The notes: a model not told the origin generated them from the letters alone. A stretch of 17,310 nucleotides of DNA from Halobacteriales archaeon SW_9_67_25 (GCA_003022745.1 PXSU01000066.1:1-17310); one strand, 5' to 3'; numbered from the stretch's first letter, positions 6,649 to 14,442 are shown. Program-made: numbers and translations.

Positions 6649-7580
6649 GGCAGGGCACCCTCCGGTACGTCCCCATTCGTTCTGGGGAATCTGTCATCGA
6701 CGACGAGGCCGTTCTCGCCGAGGACCTCCCGGTTTTGCAGGAGGTATCTGAGGAAGCGCCGTCCGTTCTCGGGATGATCGGCACCGGTGAGAACGGCCGC
6801 ATTGTACAGTACCGGCGTCCCTTCGATCGTTGTACCCTCGTCGGTCGTATACGTTGCTTGGCTGTACTGGTCTGCGTACTCCGGGTTCGAAAAATCGAGT
6901 TCGTCAGGCAACGAAATGAACGGGAGGCCGTGGTCGACGGCCATATTCCTGTAGCAAACAGCAGCGGCCCGGTCTCCCGTCTCGATTCCTGCCAGGAGAT
7001 GTGCTTCCTGTGGGTCGATTTCGAGTCGGTCGATGAGGTCCTGTGCCAGACCGTCGACGTCGTAGTACTCCTCGGCAAGCTTGAACATCTGGACCGTCCG
7101 GTATCCGAGCGGATCGAGATCGGGGTCGCTCATCGCTATCTCCGAATCCGCCTCCCGTAACGCTCTGTACCACGGTGTCCTGTTTTCGAGCACCTGTCCG
7201 ACCTGCGTGTCAGGATTGTACGTTATACCCACAGCGTTCGAGGCGAAGACGATATCCCACGTCGCGTAATCGGGTCGGAGTTCCTCACGGAGTAGGTCAG
7301 CGTCAGCACTCGCGACGACGTCTGGCGACTTCTGTCCTGACGCGATGAACCGCATTGCGGCATTCGAGCCGTGAAATTCTCCCTGAACCGTTATCCCCGT
7401 CTCCTGCTCAAACGACGCTCCGACCTTGTTCCCGAGAATTATCGAGAGACTTCCCGCTGAGAGCAAGTCAATTTCACCGGTGCTGGTGGTACTGCTACAG
7501 CCAGCAGTCCCGAAGACGGTCGTCAAACCTACTGTAGCGAGGAAGCGTCTTCGGGCGATACTGAATCGCTCACTCGTCAC
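6645..7580 (-). CDS. wtpA: Tungstate/molybdate-binding lipoprotein of an ABC transporter
   Basis: This 311-residue extracytoplasmic binding protein starts with a Tat signal (ARRRFLATVGL, 9-19) and a lipobox ending GTAGC with Cys28. It would therefore be exported folded and lipid-anchored, the usual haloarchaeal arrangement. The mature part begins IDLLSAGSLSIILG and contains FHGSNAAMRFIASGQKSPDVVASADADLL. This matches the oxyanion-binding pattern of WtpA/ModA proteins (an AGSL-like loop, then a SPDVVASAD strand). Translation starts at GTG 7580; no in-frame ATG exists between it and the upstream promoter region, and later starts would cut the Tat motif. It is the first gene of wtpA-wtpB-wtpC-cbiX. 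Tungstate and molybdate cannot be told apart from sequence. Codon use is more A/T-ending than in nearby housekeeping genes. Confidence 0.85.
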   Translation of the reverse strand: MTSERFSIARRRFLATVGLTTVFGTAGCSSTTSTGEIDLLSAGSLSIILGNKVGASFEQETGITVQGEFHGSNAAMRFIASGQKSPDVVASADADLLREELRPDYATWDIVFASNAVGITYNPDTQVGQVLENRTPWYRALREADSEIAMSDPDLDPLGYRTVQMFKLAEEYYDVDGLAQDLIDRLEIDPQEAHLLAGIETGDRAAAVCYRNMAVDHGLPFISLPDELDFSNPEYADQYSQATYTTDEGTTIEGTPVLYNAAVLTGADHPENGRRFLRYLLQNREVLGENGLVVDDRFPRTNGDVPEGALP

Positions 7581-7597
7581 GCCCTGATATAGTTGTG

Positions 7598-7634
7598 GTT
7601 GAACAAAAAGTTTAACTCAAACACTACTGTTTGA
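7598..7634. promoter_or_regulatory. Two adjacent dyads in the wtpA/tfx divergent promoter region
   Basis: Dyad 1: GTTGAAC (7598-7604) and GTTTAAC (7610-7616) are inverted, 6 of 7 paired, around AAAAA. Dyad 2, starting on the next base: TCAAAC (7617-7622) and GTTTGA (7629-7634) are perfectly inverted around ACTACT. All four half-sites fit GTT(T/G)(A/G)A. Dyad 1 covers the AT-rich core where TATA boxes of both divergent genes should lie: GTTTAAC is about 27 bases before ATG 7640, and CTTTTTG on the minus strand is about 27 bases before GTG 7580. Dyad 2 lies between the tfx TATA and its start. A protein here could control both transcripts; Tfx is the obvious candidate (inference). Confidence 0.55.
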
Positions 7635-7639
7635 CCAAT

Positions 7640-8065
7640 ATGGTCGCTGTCGATTCAACGATACTGACGGATCGGCAAATAGAAGTTCTCGAACTCCGGG
7701 AACGAGGGTTTACACAGCAGGAAGTGGCCGAGCAATCCAACACCACGGGCTCGAATGTTAGTGCGATCGAACGAGCGGCCGAACAGAACGTGGAGAAAGC
7801 ACGCCGGACACTGGAACTCGTTCGGACGATTCGCTCGCCAGTTCGGTTTTCTATTTCTCCGGGAACGAGTTTTGATGACCTAGTCGCCAGTGTATACGCA
7901 CATGGAGACGAGGCTGGGATTAAAATCGCGTACTGTCGCCCGGAGCTCTATGCACACCTCTACGGAATTCTCGAAGAGTGTGCGAAACAGAACGAACTGG
8001 AGGCCCAGGTCGATATTGGAATCAGCAACGAGGGCGAGGTGAGAGTCTTTTCAGAGGAACCCTGA
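7640..8065 (+). CDS. tfx: Tfx-family DNA-binding protein, likely local regulator of the transporter
   Basis: This encodes 141 residues from ATG 7640. A TTG at 7631 is in frame but lies inside the perfect dyad and is less likely to be used. The N-terminal helix-turn-helix TILTDRQIEVLELRERGFTQQEVAEQSNTTGSNVSAIERAAEQNVEKARRTLE matches the Tfx signature closely; key residues are LTxRQ(I)EVL, TQQEVAE and NVSxIERRA-like. The C-terminal domain (about 75-140: FDDLVASVYAHGDEAGIKIAYC to VRVFSEEP) is the usual Tfx partner domain. Tfx was described in a methanogen as binding the tungsten formylmethanofuran dehydrogenase operon. Here it is divergent from wtpA with paired dyads between, which supports oxyanion-linked control and autoregulation (inference). 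Codon use resembles the wtp genes, as if they moved together. Confidence 0.85.
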   Translation: MVAVDSTILTDRQIEVLELRERGFTQQEVAEQSNTTGSNVSAIERAAEQNVEKARRTLELVRTIRSPVRFSISPGTSFDDLVASVYAHGDEAGIKIAYCRPELYAHLYGILEECAKQNELEAQVDIGISNEGEVRVFSEEP

Positions 8066-8255
8066 TAGTGTTATTGCGGTGATTTTCGGCACGGCATCGA
8101 AAACGAAGCTGCTTCGGCACTCACAGACCGTTCCTTTCGATACGCGGCGATAACGACTCGCAATGATCACTGTGAGTGTGGGTCGGAATCACGAATCTCA
8201 ACGACGGGACGACGGATTCGCAGAGTTGAAACCCTGGCCCGCGTAGTCCCGGATA
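8066..8255. other. Intergenic stretch between tfx and cysS
   Basis: No gene is supported here. It holds a perfect 6-bp hairpin, CGAAGC-T-GCTTCG (8104-8116), preceded by the short T-run GATTTTC (8081-8087). This may mark the tfx transcript end. The octamer TTCGGCAC occurs twice (8085-8092, 8113-8120). No clear TATA box is visible at the position expected for a leaderless cysS transcript (about 8229). Confidence 0.35.
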
Positions 8256-9743
8256 ATGACCCTGCGCGTGACGAACACGCTCTCGGGCGAACGCGAGGTC
8301 TTCGAGCCCCGATCCGAGCCCGTGCTCCTGTACTACTGTGGGCTGACGACCTCCGACCCCGCACACCTGGGGCACGCCCGCGGGTGGGTCCACGTCGACG
8401 TCATGCACCGCTGGCTCGAACACCTCGGCTACGAGGTGCGCCACGTCGAGAACTTCACCGACGTCAACGAGAAGATCGTCGCCCGCGTCGGCAAGGACGG
8501 GTCGAGTGAGACCGACGTCGCGCGCTCGTACATCCGCGACATCTTGCGCGATATGCGCTCGCTCAATCTCCTGCGCGCGGAGGTGTATCCGCGGGTCTCC
8601 GAGCACGTCCCCGAGATAATCGAACTCGTCGAGACGCTCGTCGAGAAGGGCTACGCCTACGAGTCCGGGGGGTCCGTCTACTTCGACGTGACCGCCTTCG
8701 AGGAGTACGGCAAACTCTCGAACCAGGATGTCGAGACGCTTGACGCCCAGGGCGACCCCGACGAGCGCGCCGAGAAACGCAACCCCGCGGACTTCGCGCT
8801 CTGGAAGGCCGGCGGCGTCGGGCCCGGCGACATCGCAGAGCACCGCCACGAGGGGGCCGCACCACCAGAGGAGGCCTGCGCGACCGCGGGGACGTTCGAG
8901 TCGCCGTGGGGCGAGGGGCGGCCGGGCTGGCACATCGAGTGCTCGGCGATGAGCACGACCCACCTCGACGACACCATCGACATCCACGTCGGCGGGCAGG
9001 ACCTCGTCTTCCCCCACCACGAAAACGAGATCGCACAGAGCGAGGCCGCGACCGGACAGCAGTTCGCCCGCTACTGGCTGCACGTCCGCCTGCTCGATGC
9101 GGCCGACGAGGAGAAGATGTCCTCCTCGCTGGGAAACTTCGAGACCGTCGCGGAGGCCGTCGACCGGTACGGCGCCAACGCCGTCCGGACCTTCCTGCTG
9201 TCGACGGCCTACCACAACGACGCGGTCTACAGCCGGGAGACGATGGGTGAGGCCGAAGAACGGTGGGACCGCCTCCGGCGCGGGTGCGAGCGCGCCCGCG
9301 AGGCCCGCGACAGCGTCAACGCCCGAGCCAAAATGACCGACGACATCTTCCGTGAGGCTGTCGCGGACGCCCGCGAGGAGTTCACGACGGCGATGAACGA
9401 CGACTTCAACACCCGCCGGGCGCTGGCCGCACTCGAAGGGGTCGTCGGCGCGGTCAACACCCACCTCGACGGTCACGACGAGTACGACTACCGCGGGCTC
9501 CGTGACGCCGTCGACCTCCTGGAGGAGTGTGCCGGCGGGGTCTTCGGGCTGGACTTCTCGACGGCCGGGCAGACCGGGGAGGCGACGGTGGCCGGGGAAC
9601 TCGTGGAACTCCTCTTGGCCGTCCGCGAGGAGGAACGGGCGGCCGGCAACTACGACCGCGCGGACGACCTCCGGGACGACCTCGAAGCGCTGGGCGTCGA
9701 GGTTCAGGACACTGACGAGGGGCCGGAGTACAGATTCGAGTGA
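8256..9743 (+). CDS. cysS: Cysteinyl-tRNA synthetase
   Basis: This 495-residue class I aminoacyl-tRNA synthetase charges tRNA-Cys. The HIGH-type motif is HLGH (37-40) within YYCGLTTSDPAHLGHARGW, and the KMSKS-type motif is KMSSS (287-291). The zinc ligands that recognise cysteine are all present: Cys28, Cys229, His254 and Glu258 (FPHHENE). These fall 0 or about 20 residues later than in the E. coli enzyme as I remember it. The extra length lies around 185-215 (AGGVGPGDIAEHRHEGAAPP), an acidic insertion typical of haloarchaeal proteins. The C-terminal anticodon-binding helices end normally (NYDRADDLRDDLEALGVEVQDT). Length and reading frame are intact, unlike several other housekeeping genes in this window. 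ATG 8256 begins the expected N-terminus, MTLRVTNTLSGERE. Confidence 0.95.
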   Translation: MTLRVTNTLSGEREVFEPRSEPVLLYYCGLTTSDPAHLGHARGWVHVDVMHRWLEHLGYEVRHVENFTDVNEKIVARVGKDGSSETDVARSYIRDILRDMRSLNLLRAEVYPRVSEHVPEIIELVETLVEKGYAYESGGSVYFDVTAFEEYGKLSNQDVETLDAQGDPDERAEKRNPADFALWKAGGVGPGDIAEHRHEGAAPPEEACATAGTFESPWGEGRPGWHIECSAMSTTHLDDTIDIHVGGQDLVFPHHENEIAQSEAATGQQFARYWLHVRLLDAADEEKMSSSLGNFETVAEAVDRYGANAVRTFLLSTAYHNDAVYSRETMGEAEERWDRLRRGCERAREARDSVNARAKMTDDIFREAVADAREEFTTAMNDDFNTRRALAALEGVVGAVNTHLDGHDEYDYRGLRDAVDLLEECAGGVFGLDFSTAGQTGEATVAGELVELLLAVREEERAAGNYDRADDLRDDLEALGVEVQDTDEGPEYRFE

Positions 9744-9767
9744 GAGCCCCGCCGGGCGACGACCGCC

Positions 9768-12392
9768 TCACGTCGGGCCGTCGACGCCGGAAATCTCGAA
9801 GCGGGCGCCGCCCGACTCGCCCTTGGTGGCGCGGACAGACCAGTCGTGTGCGTCGGCTATCTCCCGGATGATTGCCATTCCGAATCCGGTGCCGTCCTCG
9901 GCAGTCGAGTACCCGCGCTCGAAGATGTCCTCGCGGCGGTCCGGGGGAATGCCCCGGCCGTCGTCTTCGACGTAGAAGCCGTCCTCGCAGTCCCCGACGG
10001 TGATGGTTACGTCCGTGCCGCCGTGTTCCACGCTGTTCCGGAAGAGGTTCTCGAACAGTTGCTGGAGCCGACTCCGGTCGGCCAGGACCGTCCGGTCGGT
10101 CTCGACAACGAGCGTCGCCCCCTCTGTCTCGACGGTGGCCCGGCAGTCCTCGACGACCGCCCCGATGTCGACGGCAGAGGGATCATCGACAGCCCGTCCC
10201 TCGCGTGCCAGCGCGAGGATGTCCTCGATGAGCGTCGCCATGCGCTCGTGGGCGCGGGTCACCGCGTCGAGGCGGTCGCTGTCCCGTTCGTCGCGCAACA
10301 GGTCGACGTGGCCGCGCGCGACTTCCAGCGGGTTCCGGAGGTCGTGGCTCACGATGCTGGCGAACTCGGCGAGGCGTTCGTTCTGTCGCTGGAGTTCCCG
10401 CTCCTGTCGCTTGCGGTCGGTGATGTCCTGGACCGTTCCGAAGTGGTAGGTCTCGCCGTGGATGGTCTGTTGTGTCGTGACCGTCTGGACGGGAACCTCC
10501 CGCCCGTCGAATCGGTGAGTCGTCTCGTGGACGCGCGTCTCCCCGTCGGCGAACGACGACCAGTAGCTCACGAAGTCATCGTGGTCGATCGCGGGATTGA
10601 CGTCCCAGACCGCCAGGCCCTGCAGCGTCGCGACGTCCGTCCCGAGTATCTCGGCGTAGGCCGGGTTCACGTAGTCGAACTGCCCGTCGGCGTCGTAGAT
10701 TGCCACCCCGACACCGAGGGACTCGACCATCTCTCTGAGCAGGTCCGCCTCGCGTTCCCGCTCCCTGCGCGCGGTGACGTCCTGAAAGGTTCCCCGGACG
10801 CGCACGACCTCGTCGTCCTCGGTCTGTGGGTCACCCATCGTCCGCACCCATCGGGTCTCGCCGTCGGCGGTCACCAGCCGCAACTCGAGGTCGAACGGCT
10901 CCCCGTCCTCGACCGCCCGGGCGAGCGCCTCGCGGATCGTCTCCCGGTCCTCTGGGTGGTAGAACTCGATCCTCTCCTCGGGGGTGACCTCGCGGTCGGC
11001 GGGGAGGCCATGGATCTCGTAGACCTGGTCGGTCCAGCGGAGGTCGTCGGCCCGGATGTCGTACTCCCAGGCGCCCACGTCGGCGATGGCCTGGGCCTTC
11101 CTGAACAGGTCGTTCTTGCGCCCGAGTTCGCGCTCGCGCTCCTTGCGTTCCGTGATGTCCATCGCGGTGGCGTAGACGACCGAATAGTCATCGGCGTACG
11201 AATCGGGCGTGAATATGTGGAGGTACTCGTCTTTCAGGTCGCCGTCGAAGGTCCAGGCCTGCGTCTCGAGTGTCAGTTCCGTCTCGTCCCTGGCGAGAGC
11301 GAGAAATTCCTGGCGGAAGGCCTCGAGGCTCCGCTCGGTGGAGATCTCCTCGAGGTTCGCGACCAGGTGGGACTTCGAGTCGGCGGCGTAGTGTTCGACG
11401 GCGTACTGATTGACGTCGACGATCTCGATGGCGTCGACCAACTCCAGGAGAGTCTCGCGGTCCGCGAGGTGGGATTCGAGGTCCTCGACCTCTGTGGCGA
11501 GCGTGTCCAGGCGCTCTTTGACCGCCGAGAGGTCCTCCTCCCAGATGACGATGGGGTTGTTCTCGAACAGCGACTGGTAGCGCGTCTCGGCGGCCTCGTG
11601 TTTCTCGATGAGGTCCGCCATGCGCTCGTTCTGTCGCTGTAACTCCCGTTCGCGCTCCTTGCGTTCGGTAATGTCCTCGATGACACAGACGTGCCCACCG
11701 TCGGGGAGCGTCGACATCGCGAGCCGCTGATCGAACGACGTGCCGTCGACGCGTCGTCCGACCACTTCGCCCTCCCAGTGGCCCGCCCGGTCCAGTTCGG
11801 GCATGATCTCCGTTTCCAGGCGCGTCTGTTCGTCAGCGGGGTACAACTTGCGCGGGGGCGTGCCCGCGAGTTCGTCGGGCGACGTTCCGTAGATGTCGGC
11901 GTAGGCATCGTTCGTCTGCCAGAACCGACCGTCGGGGTCGACGATGGCGACACCCTGGGTGGCCGTCTCCACGGCCTCTTTCCACCGGCGGCGTTCGCGC
12001 TCGGTGTCGTACCGGTCGACAGCGTTCGCGACGCGGTTCGCCAAGAGGTCGTACTGGTCGCCACCGGTTCCCTTCTGGAGGTAGTCGGTGACGCCGGCCG
12101 AGATGGCTTCGCTGGCAATCTCCTCGCTGCCCTTCCCGGTAAAGAGGAGGAACGGCAGGTCGGGGAACCGGTCGCGCACTGCCCCGAGGAATTCCAGACC
12201 GTCAGTCCCGGGCATCTCGTAGTCGCTGACCACGCAGTGGACTTCGCGGTCGGCCAGGCGTTCGAGGCCCGCCTCGGCACCGGTCGCCGTGAACACCTCG
12301 AACCGTTCGTCGGCCCGTTCGAGGTACGTCGCTGTCAGATCCGCGAAGCCCGGATCGTCGTCGACGTGCAGTACCCGGACCCGGTCGCGCAT
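9768..12392 (-). CDS. Receiver-4xPAS-histidine kinase (soluble hybrid sensor)
   Basis: This 874-residue protein has no membrane helix, so it should sense cytoplasmic or diffusible signals. An N-terminal receiver domain (about 4-125) has acidic D11-D13, phospho-acceptor D57 (VVSDYEMPG) and conserved K107. Four PAS domains follow at about 135-250, 268-420, 430-545 and 552-665, each closed by a D-I/V-T-E/D-RK-type linker. The second contains IWEEDLSAVKERLD, a recognisable PAS variant with a helical insertion. The kinase has its H-box at SIVSHDLRNP (His683), N-box LFENLFRNS (about 780-787), and G-boxes EDDGRGIP (809-816) and GTGFGMAI (834-841). With the receiver in front, it fits the many haloarchaeal orphan hybrid kinases. 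No output regulator sits beside it, and its stimulus is unknown. Confidence 0.92.
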   Translation of the reverse strand: MRDRVRVLHVDDDPGFADLTATYLERADERFEVFTATGAEAGLERLADREVHCVVSDYEMPGTDGLEFLGAVRDRFPDLPFLLFTGKGSEEIASEAISAGVTDYLQKGTGGDQYDLLANRVANAVDRYDTERERRRWKEAVETATQGVAIVDPDGRFWQTNDAYADIYGTSPDELAGTPPRKLYPADEQTRLETEIMPELDRAGHWEGEVVGRRVDGTSFDQRLAMSTLPDGGHVCVIEDITERKERERELQRQNERMADLIEKHEAAETRYQSLFENNPIVIWEEDLSAVKERLDTLATEVEDLESHLADRETLLELVDAIEIVDVNQYAVEHYAADSKSHLVANLEEISTERSLEAFRQEFLALARDETELTLETQAWTFDGDLKDEYLHIFTPDSYADDYSVVYATAMDITERKERERELGRKNDLFRKAQAIADVGAWEYDIRADDLRWTDQVYEIHGLPADREVTPEERIEFYHPEDRETIREALARAVEDGEPFDLELRLVTADGETRWVRTMGDPQTEDDEVVRVRGTFQDVTARREREREADLLREMVESLGVGVAIYDADGQFDYVNPAYAEILGTDVATLQGLAVWDVNPAIDHDDFVSYWSSFADGETRVHETTHRFDGREVPVQTVTTQQTIHGETYHFGTVQDITDRKRQERELQRQNERLAEFASIVSHDLRNPLEVARGHVDLLRDERDSDRLDAVTRAHERMATLIEDILALAREGRAVDDPSAVDIGAVVEDCRATVETEGATLVVETDRTVLADRSRLQQLFENLFRNSVEHGGTDVTITVGDCEDGFYVEDDGRGIPPDRREDIFERGYSTAEDGTGFGMAIIREIADAHDWSVRATKGESGGARFEISGVDGPT

Positions 12393-12486
12393 ACCTCCAC
12401 AAAAGCTGCGTACGGAAAAACGTTTGTGCTACCTGTCATTTGCCCGTCTCGAAGTGGTTTTGACACTCGCCGGCGAATCGGCGTGT

Positions 12487-13053
12487 ATGCGACTGTTCGT
12501 CAGCGTCGACTTCGACGGACTGGCCGACGGGATCGCGGCCGTTCAGGACCTCCTGGCGGACGCGAGCGGGCTGAACTTCACCGACCCCGGGCAGGCCCAC
12601 GTCACGCTGAAGTTCCTCGGGCACACCGACGAGAGCCGCCTCCCGGCACTGACCGACGCACTCGCGGGAGCCGTCGCGGACAGCGGGGTGGACCCCTTCA
12701 CCGCGGAAATCGGCGGCCTCGGCGTGTTCCCGCACCTGGGCTACATCAGCGTCGTCTGGGTCGGCGTCCGCGAGGGCGGCGAACAGTTGACCCGCCTCCA
12801 CGAGGCCATCGAGGAGCGTACGGTGGCGATGGGGTTCGACCCGGAGGACCACGACTTCACCCCCCACGCGACGCTTGCGCGGATGGACCACGCCGGCGGC
12901 AAGGACCTCGTCCAGGATGTCGTCGAGTCCCCAGGGCCCCGAGTACACGACTGTCGAGCGGTTCGCCCTGGATTGATCCCGGGGACATGGGCGTTCCCCG
13001 TCAGTCTGCACCCATCCCCGAGCGAGCGCCCCCGTCCAGACCGGCCGAGGTAG
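12487..13053 (+). pseudogene. thpR: RNA 2',3'-cyclic phosphodiesterase with frameshifted C-terminus
   Basis: This 2H phosphoesterase (LigT/ThpR) family protein would open 2',3'-cyclic phosphates on RNA ends. Both catalytic motifs are intact: HVTL (His38, Thr40) and HATL (His127, Thr129), with the start MRLFVSVDFD. Family similarity runs to LVQDVVES (about 148). At 12931-12940 (CCAGGGCCCC) the frame changes: the next frame reads EYTTVERFALD, the expected family sequence, and hits TGA at 12974-12976. The annotated frame runs on to 13053 with proline/arginine-rich unrelated residues. So there is a +1 shift in a G/C run, and beyond it about 25 expected residues are missing. The catalytic core could survive, but the last strand of the fold is altered. 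It is divergent from the kinase gene. Confidence 0.75.
12980..13000. terminator. Hairpin after the conserved part of thpR
   Basis: CGGGGA (12980-12985) pairs perfectly with TCCCCG (12995-13000) across a 9-base loop. It lies directly after the shifted-frame stop of thpR and directly before the stop of a small minus-strand frame at 13001. It may mark a boundary between two convergent 3' ends. No T-run follows. Confidence 0.25.
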
Positions 13054-13093
13054 TGAAGTCGTTCAGCAGGGAGCGCAATTCCTCGGCCCGCAC
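13001..13093 (-). CDS. Possible 30-residue protein or gene remnant
   Basis: A minus-strand frame from GTG 13093 to TGA at 13001-13003 reads VRAEELRSLLNDFTTSAG followed by LDGGARSGMGAD. Codon third positions are mostly G/C and the composition is acidic and haloarchaeal in style. It begins a few codons after an in-frame TAA. It could be a small gene, or the truncated piece of a larger convergent neighbour whose other part was lost together with the thpR C-terminus. I recognise no family. The alternative minus-strand frame over the same bases is arginine-rich and less plausible. Confidence 0.22.
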   Translation of the reverse strand: MRAEELRSLLNDFTTSAGLDGGARSGMGAD

Positions 13094-13210
13094 AGTGCAT
13101 TTATCGATTGCTTACGATTCTCACACCTGATAGGGCTCGGGCAACCGACGCCCCCCGCCGCTCCGAACGGGACCGCGGTTCTAGGCAGACCGAAAATAAC
13201 AACACCATGA

Positions 13211-13220
13211 TAAATAAATA
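13211..13220 (+). promoter_or_regulatory. TATA box for the ZIP transporter gene
   Basis: TAAATAAATA lies in otherwise GC-rich sequence, centred about 28 bases before ATG 13244. This is the spacing of a leaderless haloarchaeal transcript. It is one of the clearest promoter elements in the window and fixes the ZIP gene start. Confidence 0.65.
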
Positions 13221-13243
13221 GGACGCGGTGCGCAGGGTGATGT

Positions 13244-14074
13244 ATGGCGGCCCTCGGGAACCTGGCCCTCGTATTTATCGCTGGTCTAATAACGGCGCTG
13301 GCGACGGGCCTGGGGGCGATACCGTTCTTCCTGTTCGACGACATCAGCACACGCTGGAACGTCGCGCTCTGGGGGCTGGCCTCGGGAATCATGGTCTCGG
13401 CGTCGGTGTTCGGGCTGGTGCTGGAGGGGCTGGCGGTCGTCGAGGGGGGCGTCCGCGAGGCCACCCTGGCGGTGGGGCCCGGCGTGATCGCCGGTGTGGT
13501 GCTGGTGGTCGTCGCCCACGAACTCCTCGAGGACTCGGACATCGACCCCCGGGAGTACGAGGCGGCGGATTTCAAGAAACTGGTGCTCGTGCTGGGTATC
13601 CTGACCGTCCACAGCTTCCCGGAGGGAGTCGCGGTGGGGGTCTCCTTCGCGGAACTCGGACTGGCCGACGTCTCGACGGGCGAGGCCGTCGTCGTCGGGG
13701 GGCTGACCCTGCCAGTCCTCGCCGTCTTCATGACCGTCGCCATCTCGATCCACAACGTTCCGGAGGGGGTCGCCATCTCCATCCCTCTGCGTGCGATGGA
13801 CGTCGGGGAGTGGCGGATGGTCTGGTGGGCGGTGTTCTCGAGTCTGCCCCAGCCCATCGGCGCGGCGATCGCGTACTACTTCGTGACCCTGGCGAGGCAG
13901 TTTCTCCCGTTCGGGTTCGGGTTCGCCGCGGGCGCGATGGTGTATCTCGTCCTCAGGGAGTTCATTCCGGAGGCACTCGACATTGGAAGCCCGCTGCCCC
14001 GTGGCGGTCGACCGGAACTGGTCGCCGGTCTCGCTGTCGGGGTACTCGTGATGGCCCCGCTGGCCGTCCTCTAG
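13244..14074 (+). CDS. ZIP-family divalent metal transporter
   Basis: This 276-residue polytopic protein has about eight hydrophobic segments. The ZIP signature is present twice over: HSFPEGVAVGV (His123, Glu127) in the fourth helix region and HNVPEGVAISIPL (His170, Asn171, Glu174) in the fifth. These residues form the binuclear metal site of ZupT/GufA-type transporters, which move zinc, iron or manganese into the cytoplasm. A loop of about 15 acidic residues (95-110: LEDSDIDPREYEAADF) replaces the usual histidine-rich loop. ATG 13244 has a TATA box at the correct distance. Its stop TAG shares bases with the stop of the convergent lipoprotein gene (CTAG, 14071-14074). Metal specificity cannot be told from the sequence. 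Confidence 0.9.
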   Translation: MAALGNLALVFIAGLITALATGLGAIPFFLFDDISTRWNVALWGLASGIMVSASVFGLVLEGLAVVEGGVREATLAVGPGVIAGVVLVVVAHELLEDSDIDPREYEAADFKKLVLVLGILTVHSFPEGVAVGVSFAELGLADVSTGEAVVVGGLTLPVLAVFMTVAISIHNVPEGVAISIPLRAMDVGEWRMVWWAVFSSLPQPIGAAIAYYFVTLARQFLPFGFGFAAGAMVYLVLREFIPEALDIGSPLPRGGRPELVAGLAVGVLVMAPLAVL

Positions 14075-14352
14075 ATGGGGAGCTGTCTGTCGTAGGCGGT
14101 CAGGTCGACGAACGCGTCGAGCGGGTCGTCGTACTCGTCGACAGCGGTGCCGTTCCCGTAGTTCGAGTAATCGAGGACGAAGTAGTGGGTGTCGTCGACG
14201 TCGGTGATCTCGAAGGTCCACCCGCGACCGGCCCCGAGCAGGAAGCTCCGCTTCCGGTCGTGTACGACGCGCCCGCCAGCGACACAGCCCGCAATCCCGA
14301 CAGCACCTCCCGTCGCAAGGCCGGCCGTAGACAGGAAATCCCGACGGTGCAT
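14071..14352 (-). CDS. Small Tat-exported lipoprotein
   Basis: This encodes 93 residues from ATG 14352; an in-frame ATG at 14370 is possible (MVYRRV before MHRRDF). The Tat motif is RRDFLSTAG, and the hydrophobic stretch ends in a lipobox, VGIAGC, with Cys23, so it should be anchored outside the membrane. The mature part is only about 70 residues: RGWTFEITDVDDTHYFVLDYSNYGNGTAVDEYDDPLDAFVDLTAYD. It is acidic, with several aromatic residues and no cysteine or heme motif. I do not recognise the domain. It is convergent with the ZIP transporter, and the two stop codons overlap by two bases. A role in metal binding for ZIP is possible only by proximity. Confidence 0.7.
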   Translation of the reverse strand: MHRRDFLSTAGLATGGAVGIAGCVAGGRVVHDRKRSFLLGAGRGWTFEITDVDDTHYFVLDYSNYGNGTAVDEYDDPLDAFVDLTAYDRQLPI

Positions 14353-14442
14353 CACCCGACGGTACACCATACGGGAACTGGTAGTTGTGCCTCCAGTTCT
14401 CAACGCTGAAAACTGTCGGTGACGCCCGCCGTCGAAGGAACA

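Noticed and set aside
7631..7639. TTG at 7631 as the Tfx start
   Set aside because: It lies inside the perfect dyad, while the ATG at 7640 keeps the whole family region and matches a TATA element 27 bases upstream. The TTG is possible but less likely.
8121..9476. 451-residue minus-strand open frame
   Set aside because: It is the antisense shadow of cysS, whose motifs and zinc ligands are all present on the plus strand.
9846..11642. 598-residue plus-strand open frame
   Set aside because: It is antisense to the sensor kinase, which has clear receiver, PAS and kinase motifs. Long antisense frames are expected at this GC content.
13228..14409. 393-residue plus-strand and 485-residue minus-strand frames over the ZIP gene
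   Set aside because: Both are low-complexity arginine/glycine-rich shadows. The ZIP frame has helices, metal motifs and a TATA box at the correct spacing.
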